Origin: Cohnella fermenti
GTDB lineage: Bacteria; Bacillota; Bacilli; Paenibacillales; Paenibacillaceae
NCBI RefSeq assembly: GCF_004801405.1
Contig: NZ_SSOB01000065.1
Location: forward strand, 1-42,810
Reading direction: 5' to 3'
DNA: 42,810 nucleotides
Below the pieces are notes generated by a model. That model was not told where the DNA came from and did not search any database. It worked only from the letters and a program-made list of their open reading frames with translations. The position numbers and the translations under genes were made by a program. Positions within the stretch are counted from its first letter, which is position 1. Every line of letters begins with the position of its first letter. Shown piece after piece: positions 1-7,819 of this stretch.

Positions 1-204
1 TCCCAAGCCCGAGATGCCCCAGGCTTGCGTATCCGGTCTTAGCATTCGTTTCCGAATGTTATCCCGGTCTTGAGGGCAGGTTGCCTACGTGTTACTCACC
101 CGTCCGCCGCTAAGCCATCCCCGAAGGGACAACTCCGCTCGACTTGCATGTATTAGGCACGCCGCCAGCGTTCGTCCTGAGCCAGGATCAAACTCTCCAT
201 AAAG
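1..204 (-). rRNA. rrs: 16S ribosomal RNA, 5' end (partial)
   Basis: Read on the minus strand, the segment begins TTTATGGAGAGTTTGATCCT and continues with the universal 5' landmarks of 16S rRNA: the 8-27 primer region, the stretch ending in TACATGCAAGTCGAGCGGA, and the GTGAGTAACACGTAGGCAAC helix. Only about the first 200 nucleotides are present; the gene runs off the left edge. The 5' end is set by similarity to Bacillus 16S rRNA and may be off by a few bases. Confidence 0.97.
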
Positions 205-302
205 GTCAAACCTTTAGAAGAACCTTGAAGGCTCGTTCTGTACTGCTGGTTTGTCTCGCAGAACCGAAGTTCCGCTCGACGATTTCATTACGCTCGATGT
301 TC

Positions 303-322
303 AGTTTTCAAGGAACAAGTCA
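303..322 (-). promoter_or_regulatory. rRNA leader element (boxA-like/processing region)
   Basis: On the minus strand the pre-16S leader holds GTTCCTTGAAAACTGAACAT, close to the TTTGAAAACT-type boxA/processing sequence common in Bacilli rRNA leaders. It lies about 100 nt before the mature 16S end. Role assigned by position and similarity only. Confidence 0.4.
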
Positions 323-383
323 TTGCTTTGGATCTTGTTGTTTCGTCAATCTTTGCCATCCGCTTTTCAGCGGCGACCTTTAT

Positions 384-413
384 AAGATACCACAGTTCGT
401 TAGGCGTTTGCAA
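384..413 (-). promoter_or_regulatory. rrn promoter P2 candidate
   Basis: Minus-strand TTGCAA (408-413) and TATCTT (384-389) are separated by 18 bp. Tandem promoters are the rule before Bacilli rrn operons, so this fits a second, proximal promoter, but the hexamers are less perfect than those of P1. Confidence 0.4.
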
Positions 414-501
414 CAGGTAATTTCTTCCTTGTCGCTTCGCCATATTGGCGAACTGTTTCTCGTTTGCCATCCGCGCCCTGCTCTTGCGGCGGCGAGAATT
501 A

Positions 502-530
502 ATTTAACACAGATACAATAGCCCCGTCAA
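502..530 (-). promoter_or_regulatory. rrn promoter P1
   Basis: Minus-strand TTGACG (525-530) and TTAAAT (502-507) with exactly 17 bp between them make a good sigma-A promoter firing toward the 16S gene about 300 bp downstream. The A-rich repeat starting at 552 sits just upstream, where an UP-like element would act. Confidence 0.65.
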
Positions 531-551
531 CGCTGTCCGCTAAAGAAGTAA

Positions 552-602
552 TTTTCAGTTTTCTTCCTTTTAGTTTTCAGTTTTTTTCCTTTTGGTTTTC
601 AG
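552..602. repeat. 22-bp A/T-rich tandem repeat upstream of rrn P1
   Basis: TTTTCAG recurs at 552, 574 and 596, exactly 22 bp apart, inside pyrimidine-rich units (TTTTCAGTTTTCTTCCTTTTAG and variants); a looser copy follows at 612. On the coding strand of the rRNA these are phased A-tracts about two helical turns apart, just upstream of the P1 -35. Confidence 0.75.
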
Positions 603-613
603 CTTTCTCCGTT

Positions 614-1441
614 TCAGCTTTCTCCGATCTCCCGCCCCAATTCGATCGTCTGGACTCCTTCGCTTAAGGTAGCCGCGTATAAGTTGGGACCTTGCACCGC
701 GACATCCGTGACCGGCGAGCCGAGACTGACCGAGACGACAAGCCACTGGCGGCGAAGCTCGTTTAACCGATACAATCCCCGATCCGTGCACAAATATACG
801 CTCTTCTGCGCTTGAATGATTTTGAAAATAAACATGCCGTCGAACCGGATCTTCTCAAATCCGCCTCTGCCGTTCCCTGCGATCAGTTCGCCGTTCTCCG
901 TCACCCCAAGCAAACGCCCATTGGCAGAACCCAGACTGACGATCCGGGAACGAAGGGCGAACTGCTCCCACGAGCACGTCAGCCGATCATACATCGCGAT
1001 TCCCCAATCCATGGCCAGATAAACGTAGCTCGGCGTATAGAGGAAGTCGTAGATCGCATTCCCGGAGAACGCCGTGTTCTTCCACCCCCGGGACGTTCGG
1101 CACCACAGGCCGTGCTCGGTAGCGGCGAACGCAAGACCTCCCGTCTCTTTATATTGATAGCAGTTGATCGGCATCTCCTCCAGAATCCAACCTTGGTCGT
1201 CCGATAAGCGGTAGAGCCCGCGATCCGTGCAGGCGAACAAGAAGTCGGAATACCGTTGCAGCCGATTGACATGCACATTCTTGGGAAGCCCCTCCGCGCA
1301 GTTGTCCCATCCGCCGTTCCCGTTAGCCCTCCATACGTTGCGCCCTGCCGGAGCCGTAATAATCGTATCGTCGTTCAGAACCGCGATGGAAGAATAGTGG
1401 AAGAGCACCCGTCCCCCTTGCGGCATCGGTCCTTTGGCCAT
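614..1441 (-). CDS. beta-propeller-like protein of unknown function
   Basis: About 275 residues from the chosen ATG. No named family was recognised, but the protein is a series of similar ~40-residue units with the pattern 'hydrophobic-A/C-T-D-x-G-L-Y-R-L...W': FACTDRGLYRL, FAATEHGLW, LAMDWGIAMYDR, YLCTDRGLYRL, YAATLSEGVQTI. This is typical of beta-propeller blades such as the reg_prop or sortilin-like types. No signal peptide is evident from this start. The start is uncertain: ATG at 1453 abuts its AGGAG, ATG at 1441 lies 12 nt after it, and the frame stays open to 1543. It lies between the rrn promoter region and ygxA, same strand. Confidence 0.75.
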   Translation of the reverse strand: MAKGPMPQGGRVLFHYSSIAVLNDDTIITAPAGRNVWRANGNGGWDNCAEGLPKNVHVNRLQRYSDFLFACTDRGLYRLSDDQGWILEEMPINCYQYKETGGLAFAATEHGLWCRTSRGWKNTAFSGNAIYDFLYTPSYVYLAMDWGIAMYDRLTCSWEQFALRSRIVSLGSANGRLLGVTENGELIAGNGRGGFEKIRFDGMFIFKIIQAQKSVYLCTDRGLYRLNELRRQWLVVSVSLGSPVTDVAVQGPNLYAATLSEGVQTIELGREIGES

Positions 1442-1654
1442 GCTTGTCGTCATCTCCTCGAAAATATCGTGAATCCCTCGCGCAACAAACGTGATAATGA
1501 GAATCGTTATCATGATTATACGTTCTTCCTGTTCATCTTTCAATCCTTCGCCGCAAAGACAAAGAACCCGCGAGCCGTATGCTCGCAGGTTGTCTTCCTG
1601 GCTTTATGGTTGCAGCTTGGCTCGACGCCGCGCCGATGTCTTCGACTTCGTCCT

Positions 1655-2542
1655 TTATTCTCCGTGCGCGGGAGCGTAGCGGATCTCCATGGCGCCAAGC
1701 CCGGCTTCCCGCTGCGATCTCGTCGATTCGCGAAGAAGCCCCTTCATGACGAGCTTCTGGAGCACAAGCGACAGATCGACCTGGAGGCCGTCCAGCTCCG
1801 GATGGCGCTGAAGCTCCGGCACGCTCCACGGCTCCGGCCTGCTGGAGACGATCCGCAGAAGCAGCGCGCAGCACGATCTGAGCTTCGTCAGCACCGAGAA
1901 TTCGCAAGCGAGCAGAACGAGCTGAATTCGTTGCTCGAGCGTCTCGGAGCTCGTCGTCAGCTCCTCGTACAGCTTATAGATCCCCGGATTGACCCGCCTC
2001 ATCTGAACCCAGACGGTCAGCTCCGGATGCATCCCTTCTTCGATCAACGAGATGTCGGCCCAATGATGAAGAGCGGACAGAATGTTGCTGTAGGCGTCCA
2101 GAAGCTGCCCGTTCTTCAAATCTTCCTTGGCCTGCAGATAAGTTCTCGTCAGCTTCGTGAATTCGCACAGAATCTTGCGTTCCTTCAATTCAGCCGGCCA
2201 CTCGGCAAGCCTTCGGCGAAGATCCGACAGATAGCCGTTGCGATCCAGAAGGACGTCGCCTTCCAGAATCCACTGCACGACTCCCTTATGCTCGCCGCTG
2301 GTGATCCACTTCTCGACCCCGTCCATCGTGATCCGGTTCACCTGGATTCGCGTCTCTCCCCACATCCAATGCTCCACGTCGCGCAGGGGCGGCTTGTTGA
2401 ATACGGCGACGACAAGACGGTCCATCCCGTCGTTTAATCCGCCGTACGAATAGGGATCGATGACGAGAAGAAGGCTCTCCAGTCCGTCCTCCCGACCAAA
2501 CAGATCCATATAGAACAATCCGCTGGTATCCAACCTGCTCAC
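1655..2542 (-). CDS. ygxA: YgxA-like nucleotidyltransferase-fold protein
   Basis: 295 residues, GTG start with GGGGAGG about 8 nt upstream. The sequence resembles the B. subtilis YgxA family (nucleotidyltransferase-like; substrate unknown): an N-terminal alpha/beta part (LLLVIDPYSYGGLNDGMDRLVV... WMWGETRIQVNRIT) and a helical second half (KLTRTYLQAKEDLKNG... DAYSNILSALHHWA), then a C-terminal winged-helix-like segment (WSVPELQRHPELDGLQ...LVMKGLL). Its place beside an rrn operon, with ygzB next door, is as in Bacillus, which supports the call more than any single motif. Start and stop codons are intact. Confidence 0.75.
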   Translation of the reverse strand: MSRLDTSGLFYMDLFGREDGLESLLLVIDPYSYGGLNDGMDRLVVAVFNKPPLRDVEHWMWGETRIQVNRITMDGVEKWITSGEHKGVVQWILEGDVLLDRNGYLSDLRRRLAEWPAELKERKILCEFTKLTRTYLQAKEDLKNGQLLDAYSNILSALHHWADISLIEEGMHPELTVWVQMRRVNPGIYKLYEELTTSSETLEQRIQLVLLACEFSVLTKLRSCCALLLRIVSSRPEPWSVPELQRHPELDGLQVDLSLVLQKLVMKGLLRESTRSQREAGLGAMEIRYAPAHGE

Positions 2543-2607
2543 GAGTGTCGCCTCCCCGCCCGCTTGTTTCCTTTTCCCCGCGATATCCCGCGATATAGAG
2601 GAGAAAG

Positions 2608-2643
2608 TGGTCTGTTCGTCCTTTGTAGGATATAATGGAGTTT
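2608..2643 (+). promoter_or_regulatory. ygzB promoter (-10 element)
   Basis: TATAAT at 2631-2636 is a perfect -10 box, about 84 bp before the ygzB start codon. The expected -35 region (around 2608-2613) matches poorly, so only the -10 is convincing. Confidence 0.45.
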
Positions 2644-2719
2644 GCTAAATGAGTTATTCTACAGAGCGACTCCGGTTTCCTGCCGGATGCCCAATTATGA
2701 AGACGGGAGCCATCACGAT

Positions 2720-3085
2720 ATGAAGTTCAAAGCGAGCAAAATATCAACAATGCGGACATGGGGACTGTTGCTCGTGTTCGGCGGCATGGGGCTTATGGTG
2801 TTCGGCACAAGCGGAATCCTGCTGTTCGGCGAGATCGGCAAGATCATCGCAGGAATCTTTATGGTGTTCGGCTTGATCTCCTGCGCGGCGAGCATGGTCA
2901 TCTATTTCTGGGTAGGCATGCTCTCCACAAGCGCTCCGGTCATCGATTGTCCGGAATGCGGCAAGCGGACGAAGATGCTCGGCAAGACGGACCGGTGCAT
3001 GTATTGCCACACGATTCTGACCTGGGACCCGGCCGCAGCGACGACCGGAGCTCCTTCCGAAGAACAGACGCTGTCGCATTCCTGA
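2720..3085 (+). CDS. ygzB: YgzB family small membrane protein with zinc-ribbon tail
   Basis: 121 residues from the ATG at 2720, which has GGGAG nine bases upstream; the open frame extends 26 codons further but family proteins begin at MKFKASKI. Two membrane segments follow (about residues 14-36 and 42-65), then a C-terminal zinc ribbon with CPECGKRT...RCMYCH, i.e. two CxxC pairs. B. subtilis YgzB (117 residues) has the same plan and is also next to perR and ygxA. Function unknown in the family; probably a membrane-anchored metal-binding protein. It is transcribed divergently from ygxA. Confidence 0.9.
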   Translation: MKFKASKISTMRTWGLLLVFGGMGLMVFGTSGILLFGEIGKIIAGIFMVFGLISCAASMVIYFWVGMLSTSAPVIDCPECGKRTKMLGKTDRCMYCHTILTWDPAAATTGAPSEEQTLSHS

Positions 3086-3172
3086 GTGCACGTCCAACTC
3101 GTGAAAGGGGGTCGGTAGGGGATGGCAAATCACTTTGCCGGGACTGGCAACGACTCGTGCGAAGCCTGATAA

Positions 3173-3225
3173 GGGCGATTCGACGCACGGGGCGGACGAT
3201 CCTGAAGCAATAGAACGAATCGCCC
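3173..3225. repeat. 10-bp inverted repeat in the ygzB-fusB gap
   Basis: GGGCGATTCG (3173-3182) and CGAATCGCCC (3216-3225) are perfect complements separated by 33 bp. No T-run follows, so it is not a standard terminator. It lies 64 bp before the EF-G-binding protein gene and could form a leader hairpin or be a remnant of another element. Confidence 0.5.
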
Positions 3226-3288
3226 GAGCATTAGGCTTTGCACCTTATTTGTCCGCTTCAGTCCAATACAAATAAGAGAGGTAAAGCC

Positions 3289-3942
3289 ATGAACCAGCCT
3301 TTTATTCTTAATCACCAATATAACCTGATCCGGAAGCAGATTCGCCAGTTGAAGACAGCCTGCCAGACGGCCTCCGATCCCAAAGTGGTCAAGTCGGTCC
3401 GCGAAGGAACCCAGCTCGCGATCGCCGAGGCGTTCCCGGACGCTTCGCCCGAGCAGTCGGCCCTTCTGGAGAGCTTCCTCCCTTGCGAATCGGAGGAGCA
3501 GTTCAGCCGTTATCTTCTCGCGCTTGAGCCTTATCGCGCCGCGTTCCCCGGGACGACGGACGGGCAGCTCAGGAAGCTGTTCCCGAAGATCAAGAAGCTG
3601 AAGCTGCCCGAGCTGAGCGGCGTCGACCTCCGCAGCGTCACGTATCTGGGCTGGCTCGACATCGCGGCGAACAAGCAGTTTCTCGTTTATCCGCTTCGCG
3701 GCAAGCTCATCGGCGTAGAAGGGCGATTCAATCCCGCTCCGAAGAAGGGCATCTGCTTCGTCTGCAAGAAGCAGGGAGACGTCTCGCTGTTCACCGCAAT
3801 CGCGAAGTCGAAGCCGGCGAATGCGTCGCCCGACTATTACAAGGCGATCGGCAACTACCTGTGTGCAGACAGCGATGCCTGCAACCGCAATCTGACCGAG
3901 CTCGACGCGCTGGAGACGTTCCTCTCCGGCATTATCGGCTAG
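3289..3942 (+). CDS. FusB/FBP-type elongation factor G-binding protein
   Basis: 217 residues from ATG 3289 (AGAGAGGT upstream). The protein aligns by eye with FusB/FusC: HQYNLIRKQIRQLKTA at the N terminus, the helical middle, LRKLFPKIKKLKLPELSGVDLRSV, then GWLDIAANKQFLVYP and a C-terminal treble-clef zinc finger CFVCKKQGDVSLF...YLCADSDACNRNL with four cysteines. FusB binds EF-G on the ribosome and frees it from fusidic-acid stalled complexes; chromosomal relatives are common in Bacilli and may aid EF-G turnover without conferring resistance. All four metal-binding cysteines are present, so the protein should be functional. It is monocistronic and followed by a strong terminator. Confidence 0.88.
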   Translation: MNQPFILNHQYNLIRKQIRQLKTACQTASDPKVVKSVREGTQLAIAEAFPDASPEQSALLESFLPCESEEQFSRYLLALEPYRAAFPGTTDGQLRKLFPKIKKLKLPELSGVDLRSVTYLGWLDIAANKQFLVYPLRGKLIGVEGRFNPAPKKGICFVCKKQGDVSLFTAIAKSKPANASPDYYKAIGNYLCADSDACNRNLTELDALETFLSGIIG

Positions 3943-3945
3943 AAC

Positions 3946-3987
3946 AAAAAGGCGACGCCGGGGAGAAGCCCCCTGCGTCGCCTTTTT
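3946..3987. terminator. bidirectional terminator
   Basis: GGCGACGC (3951-3958) pairs with GCGTCGCC (3975-3982), with AAAAA before and TTTTT after. It serves the EF-G-binding protein gene (+) and the converging GH18 gene (-). Confidence 0.9.
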
Positions 3988-4006
3988 CCTCATCCGGGCA
4001 TATGCC

Positions 4007-5743
4007 CTACGGCCGAGACTGCAGCGCCTGGTCGAGCGCCGCCCATATATCCGTGCTCTCGAAGCCTCTCCGCCAAGTGGCCGCCCCCGCCAGATCGTAC
4101 TTCTTGACAAGCTCCGCCCTCTTCGCAATGGACGTGGCGTCTTCGATCCAGATTTTCTTCGTGGCGCCGTCTTCCTTGAATTCCACATAGTTCTGTCCGG
4201 TATCCGACAACTGCGGAACAAGCTTCTTCGAGGCAAGCAACTCCTGGACCGAATTCATGCTCATGGTCTTCGAGGTTACCTTCGTCGCCCCGTTCTCCGT
4301 CGTCTCCGTCCACATTCTCGTGTAGAGCGGCATGCCGAGAATGAGCTTGCTCGCCGGAACGCCGTCCTCCTTCAGCAAGCGAACGATCGACTGCTCCGTC
4401 CACGAGAGGGAGGCGACGGAACCCGCGACGGGACTGGACGCCCAATGCTCGTCATAAGCCATGAGAATCAAGTAATCCGCCGCTTCCGCCAGCCGCGGCC
4501 GATCGAGGAAGAGCGACCAGTATTCGCTGCTTGACTTCGGCGTCACATCGACGGACAACGCCAGGTTCTGCTCGTGCGCAAGCGGCGCCAGCTCCCGAAC
4601 AAACTGGACGAAGTTGTCCTTGTCCGACGTCTCGACGTTCTCGAAGTCCAGGTTGATGCCGTTCAGCTTGAACGTCTTCGCGTAGGCGAGAAGCTGCTGA
4701 ATCATGTTGATGCGCCGCTCGTAGGTGGCGAGCGCTTCCGTCGTCGGCTCCGGCTCGAAGTTGTTGCTGAAGAGCCCCCATACCTGGATTCCCTTCTTCC
4801 TGGCCCATTCCGAATAGCCGGCGTCCGCCTTGCTGATAATCTGGCCCGAGCCGTCCTTGAGTGCGAACCAGGTCGGGCTGACGACGTTGACGCCGGTCAG
4901 CTCCCCGATCTTGCTCGTGTCGGGATTCGCCGAGTAGACCGGCTCCCAGGTCAGATTGATCCGCTCTCCCGTCACCTTCCACGCCACGAACGGCTCCTCG
5001 CCCTCGGCACCCGCGGCCGGCGTTCGCTCGATCTCTCCGAGCACGACGTCGGACTTGGCCGCATAGCCCAGATAGCCTTCCGCGGATTGAAGCTTGTACC
5101 AGCCTTCTTCTTCTCCCCATATCGTCACGTCCGTGCCGGGCGCAAGATCCTCGACGATCGGGAAGCTCTTGTTCGGCCCGCTGCGCAGCTTGACGGCCTT
5201 CTTCGCGCTTGCCGGAACCTTGGCCGTCTGGATCGATTGGTCCGGCAGGCGAAGGGATACGATTCCGGAGGAGGCCCCCGTCACCGCTTGAATGCCGAAC
5301 AACTGCTCCAGCGGGGCGAAGGGCAGGTACAGCTTCCCGTCCTGCTCCTTCGCCGCGAAGCTGAGCGTGAACGGCTTGCGGTTCATCGTTGCGTCGAGTT
5401 CTCCCGTCTTGAAGTGAAGCACGGCCTTCTCGGTCGTCAGAATAATCGACTGCGAATCTTCCTCGTACCTCACTCCGTCGCCGAGCAGCGTCTTCGCGAT
5501 CTCCAGCGGGACGAGAAGCCCTTCCCCTTCGCCAAGCGCCCCTTCCCCGCTCCATTCGCCGTCCACCATGACGGGATGGGCAAGAACTCGATACTCCGGC
5601 GTCTCGCGGGCGGTGTTCGGAAGCTCCGTGAGACGCCAGTATAGAACGGCCGCCGCAACAGCGGCAAGTACAACAAGAATTGTCAGAATCGGGCCGAGCC
5701 GTCTGCGCGGACGGCGTCTGCCGGTCATCGCCATCGTGTTCAA
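4007..5743 (-). CDS. membrane-anchored GH18 glycosylase with SH3 domain (YdhD/YaaH type)
   Basis: 578 residues; TTG start with AAGGAGAG 7 nt upstream. Order of parts: Arg-rich cytoplasmic tip (GRRRPRRR), one membrane helix (about 16-38), a copper-amine-oxidase-N-like stalk domain (about 45-170), an SH3b domain (about 177-237, VKLRSGPNKSFPIVEDL...GYLGYAA), then a GH18 barrel (about 245-560). The GH18 signature reads LNGINLDFENV, keeping the last Asp and the catalytic Glu, and it is followed by SVDVTPK and LILMAYDEH. Relatives are cortical-fragment or N-acetylglucosaminidase enzymes of sporulation and cell-wall turnover. The N-terminal helix suggests it is tethered outside the membrane. Exact substrate is inferred. 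Confidence 0.88.
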   Translation of the reverse strand: MNTMAMTGRRRPRRRLGPILTILVVLAAVAAAVLYWRLTELPNTARETPEYRVLAHPVMVDGEWSGEGALGEGEGLLVPLEIAKTLLGDGVRYEEDSQSIILTTEKAVLHFKTGELDATMNRKPFTLSFAAKEQDGKLYLPFAPLEQLFGIQAVTGASSGIVSLRLPDQSIQTAKVPASAKKAVKLRSGPNKSFPIVEDLAPGTDVTIWGEEEGWYKLQSAEGYLGYAAKSDVVLGEIERTPAAGAEGEEPFVAWKVTGERINLTWEPVYSANPDTSKIGELTGVNVVSPTWFALKDGSGQIISKADAGYSEWARKKGIQVWGLFSNNFEPEPTTEALATYERRINMIQQLLAYAKTFKLNGINLDFENVETSDKDNFVQFVRELAPLAHEQNLALSVDVTPKSSSEYWSLFLDRPRLAEAADYLILMAYDEHWASSPVAGSVASLSWTEQSIVRLLKEDGVPASKLILGMPLYTRMWTETTENGATKVTSKTMSMNSVQELLASKKLVPQLSDTGQNYVEFKEDGATKKIWIEDATSIAKRAELVKKYDLAGAATWRRGFESTDIWAALDQALQSRP

Positions 5744-5804
5744 CCGTACACTCTCCTTCTCTCTTGACTCATAAGAATAACGAATGCGAGACTCGCAAAG
5801 TTAC

Positions 5805-5842
5805 AAATAAAAACGCGAGAAGGCTTCAAACCTCTCTCGCGT
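5805..5842 (-). terminator. perR terminator
   Basis: Minus strand: ACGCGAGA...TCTCGCGT (5813-5820 with 5835-5842) followed by TTTTTATTTG. Located just after the perR stop codon. Confidence 0.85.
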
Positions 5843-5887
5843 CTATTCCGAATGTATCCGATTGAACCTCTGATGGAATGAAGCCGT

Positions 5888-6328
5888 TTAGGCCTGCAAC
5901 GAAGCGCAGGTCGGGCAGAGCCCGTAAACCTCCATCCGATGGCCATGCACAACGAACCCGGTCAACTGCCGGGCGGCTTCCTCCACTTCCCGCACGGGCT
6001 CGTGCTCGAAGTCGACCATCGCTCCGCACCTGGTGCAGATCGCATGATAATGATCGGACAGGTCCGCGTCGAAGCGGCTCGAGTTGTCCCCATACGTCAA
6101 TTCCCTTACAAGACCGGCATCTACGAACAGCTTCAGGTTGTTGTAGACGGTCGCCACGCTCAAGCTCGGATATTGGGGGGACAGCGCCCGATAAATGTCA
6201 TCCGCCTTCGGATGAGCTTGAGATTCCATCAGAAATTGCAGTATGGCATACCTCTGCGGCGTCATCCGGACCCCTCCGGATTTGAGCTGGTCCACGGCAT
6301 GATGAACCCTGGAATCCATGCTCTTCAC
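5888..6328 (-). CDS. perR: peroxide-responsive Fur-family repressor PerR
   Basis: 146 residues from GTG 6328; an ATG three codons later (6319) is equally possible, both served by AGGAAAGG. Fur-fold winged helix first (RMTPQRYAILQFL, HPKADDIYRAL, PSLSVATVYNNLKLF), then the metal-binding domain with SSRFDADLSDHYHAIC, CxxC pairs CTRCG and CPTCA, and HGHRMEVYG. The line LSVATVYNNLK...ELTYGD-SSRFD is the PerR signature rather than Fur or Zur; the histidines oxidised in PerR lie in this region. PerR represses peroxide-defence genes. The ygxA/ygzB/perR proximity matches B. subtilis. A PER box overlaps its own -10, implying autoregulation. Confidence 0.93.
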   Translation of the reverse strand: MKSMDSRVHHAVDQLKSGGVRMTPQRYAILQFLMESQAHPKADDIYRALSPQYPSLSVATVYNNLKLFVDAGLVRELTYGDNSSRFDADLSDHYHAICTRCGAMVDFEHEPVREVEEAARQLTGFVVHGHRMEVYGLCPTCASLQA

Positions 6329-6344
6329 AGCCTTTCCTACTTGT

Positions 6345-6382
6345 TTAGACTAATTTTAATTGTTTATTTTCAGAATTGTCAA
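6345..6382 (-). promoter_or_regulatory. perR promoter with PER box
   Basis: Minus-strand TTGACA (6377-6382, perfect) and TAAAAT (6353-6358) are 18 bp apart. The 15-mer TTAGACTAATTTTAA (6345-6359) covers the -10 and matches the PER box TTATAATAATTATAA at 12 of 15 positions, so PerR can bind over its own promoter. Confidence 0.7.
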
Positions 6383-6437
6383 TGGAAGAGAGTCGCCAAC
6401 GCGCCAAATTTGTTGCGAAACAGCCGAATTCGTGCCG

Positions 6438-7028
6438 TTACTCCTTCTTCTGCGACTGTCCCCGGCGATCCCAGAGCCATACGAGAACGCCGATTCCGAT
6501 CAACAGAACTGCCCCCGGCAACGAACCGAACAGATGCGGCACGCGGTGGCCCCAATCGGAACGGGAGAGGACGAACAGGAACAGCGCCGCGAACAGAAGC
6601 ACGATGATGCCCCCTACGGGCACTTGGCGAATCTCTCCGTCCCAGCGGCCCGCTCCGTCCTGCGACGGCCCGGTTCCCGAAGCTCCGAGCGGGTCCGCAG
6701 GCGGACGCAAGCCCGCAGCCCGCCGGTCATTGACCAATTCCGCGCATTGCAGAACGCTGAACAGGTTGTAGAAGTATTGGATCGGAACCATCAGGCTGAG
6801 AAGAACGATCAACAGCACTTTATTATCGTATTCATTCTCGATGCCGAAATAGACGATTCCGACAATATTCAAGGCCAGCATCAGCATGATGAGAATGCCT
6901 CTGGACATGAGCCCCAAGTACATATGCCCCGTTCCCGGAAAAAAAGCAGCGAGCATGGCGGCCAGCCATTTTTTCTTCGGTGGATAAGATACTGGATAAT
7001 AGCCCTCGTTCTGCTCCGGACCGTTCAT
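6438..7028 (-). CDS. TM2-like multi-pass membrane protein
   Basis: 196 residues; ATG with GGGAGG 8 nt upstream. The N-terminal half resembles TM2-type proteins: KKKWLAAMLAAFFPGTGHMYLGLMSRGILIML, where PGTGHMYLG is the characteristic turn between two helices. A third helix follows (VLLIVLLSLMVPIQYFYNLFSVLQ), then a loop rich in Gly, Pro and Arg, and two C-terminal helices (GGIIVLLFAALFLFVL and AVLLIGIGVLVWLW). No enzymatic motif was seen. The gene is just downstream of mgtC on the same strand and could be cotranscribed. Function unknown. Confidence 0.75.
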   Translation of the reverse strand: MNGPEQNEGYYPVSYPPKKKWLAAMLAAFFPGTGHMYLGLMSRGILIMLMLALNIVGIVYFGIENEYDNKVLLIVLLSLMVPIQYFYNLFSVLQCAELVNDRRAAGLRPPADPLGASGTGPSQDGAGRWDGEIRQVPVGGIIVLLFAALFLFVLSRSDWGHRVPHLFGSLPGAVLLIGIGVLVWLWDRRGQSQKKE

Positions 7029-7063
7029 GTCGGAAGCCTCCCATTCCTATTCGTTGATGCCGG

Positions 7064-7762
7064 CTATTCGACGGATACGCTCGTCACGCCGGCCATTCGC
7101 CTCAATTCCTCCGCAATCGGAAGAGCCAGCTCGGTTCGCGGCAATCTGGCGCTGAATCTTATTCGAATGCTGGCGACCGAATGAATTCCGTCGACCAGCT
7201 CGTCGAAGTGGATGCGAAGCAGCTTCGCTTCCCTCTGCCGGAAGATCGTCTCGATCTGCTCCGTCGACAGCAGGTCCGAATCGACGGTTAATGTGAATTG
7301 ATGCTCCTTCATCTGGTTCAAGAATCGTTTCTCTATGATGTTAAGCCCCCAGAGCACAAGCAGCACCAGGAGAACCGAGATTCCGGAGGGGAAGTAGAAG
7401 CCTGCTCCGACGGCGAGCCCGATCGCCATGACGACCCAGAGCGATGCGGCCGTCGTCAGTCCCGTGATCGACTTGCCGGTGAACATGATCGTTCCCGCAC
7501 CCAGGAAGCCGATGCCCGTAATCGCTTGGGCGGCAAGCCGCGCCGGATCGCGATTCACGTTCGGCTGGCCGATAAAATCCGTAAAACCATATATGGACAA
7601 AACCATGATCAGACAAGAACCGAGGCAGACCAGAATGTGTGTCCTGAGGCCGGCCGCATGATTCTTGCGTTCCCGCTCGAAGCCGATCAATCCTCCGAGC
7701 ACGACGGACAGGATCAACCGAAGTGCGATGTGCCAATTGTCGATCTGCCAGGGATCAACCAT
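7064..7762 (-). CDS. mgtC: MgtC/SapB family membrane protein
   Basis: 232 residues from ATG 7762; the frame is open from GTG 7795 but lacks a ribosome site there. The family signature is clear: LRLILSVVLGGLIGFERERKNHAAGLRTHILVCLGSCLIMVLS, then RLAAQAITGIGFLGAGTIM and TGLTTAASLWVVMAIGLAVGAG. Four to five membrane helices are followed by a C-terminal ACT-like cytoplasmic domain (HQFTLTVDSDLLSTEQIETIF... ELRRMAGVTSVSVE). MgtC proteins are linked to growth at low magnesium and, in pathogens, to inhibition of ATP synthase; the role in soil Firmicutes is not settled. No magnesium riboswitch was recognised upstream. Confidence 0.9.
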   Translation of the reverse strand: MVDPWQIDNWHIALRLILSVVLGGLIGFERERKNHAAGLRTHILVCLGSCLIMVLSIYGFTDFIGQPNVNRDPARLAAQAITGIGFLGAGTIMFTGKSITGLTTAASLWVVMAIGLAVGAGFYFPSGISVLLVLLVLWGLNIIEKRFLNQMKEHQFTLTVDSDLLSTEQIETIFRQREAKLLRIHFDELVDGIHSVASIRIRFSARLPRTELALPIAEELRRMAGVTSVSVE

Positions 7763-7819
7763 TTCCCGCTTCAACTCCAGTATGAATTTTATCACGCAAT
7801 TGGACCAGGCAACAATGGC

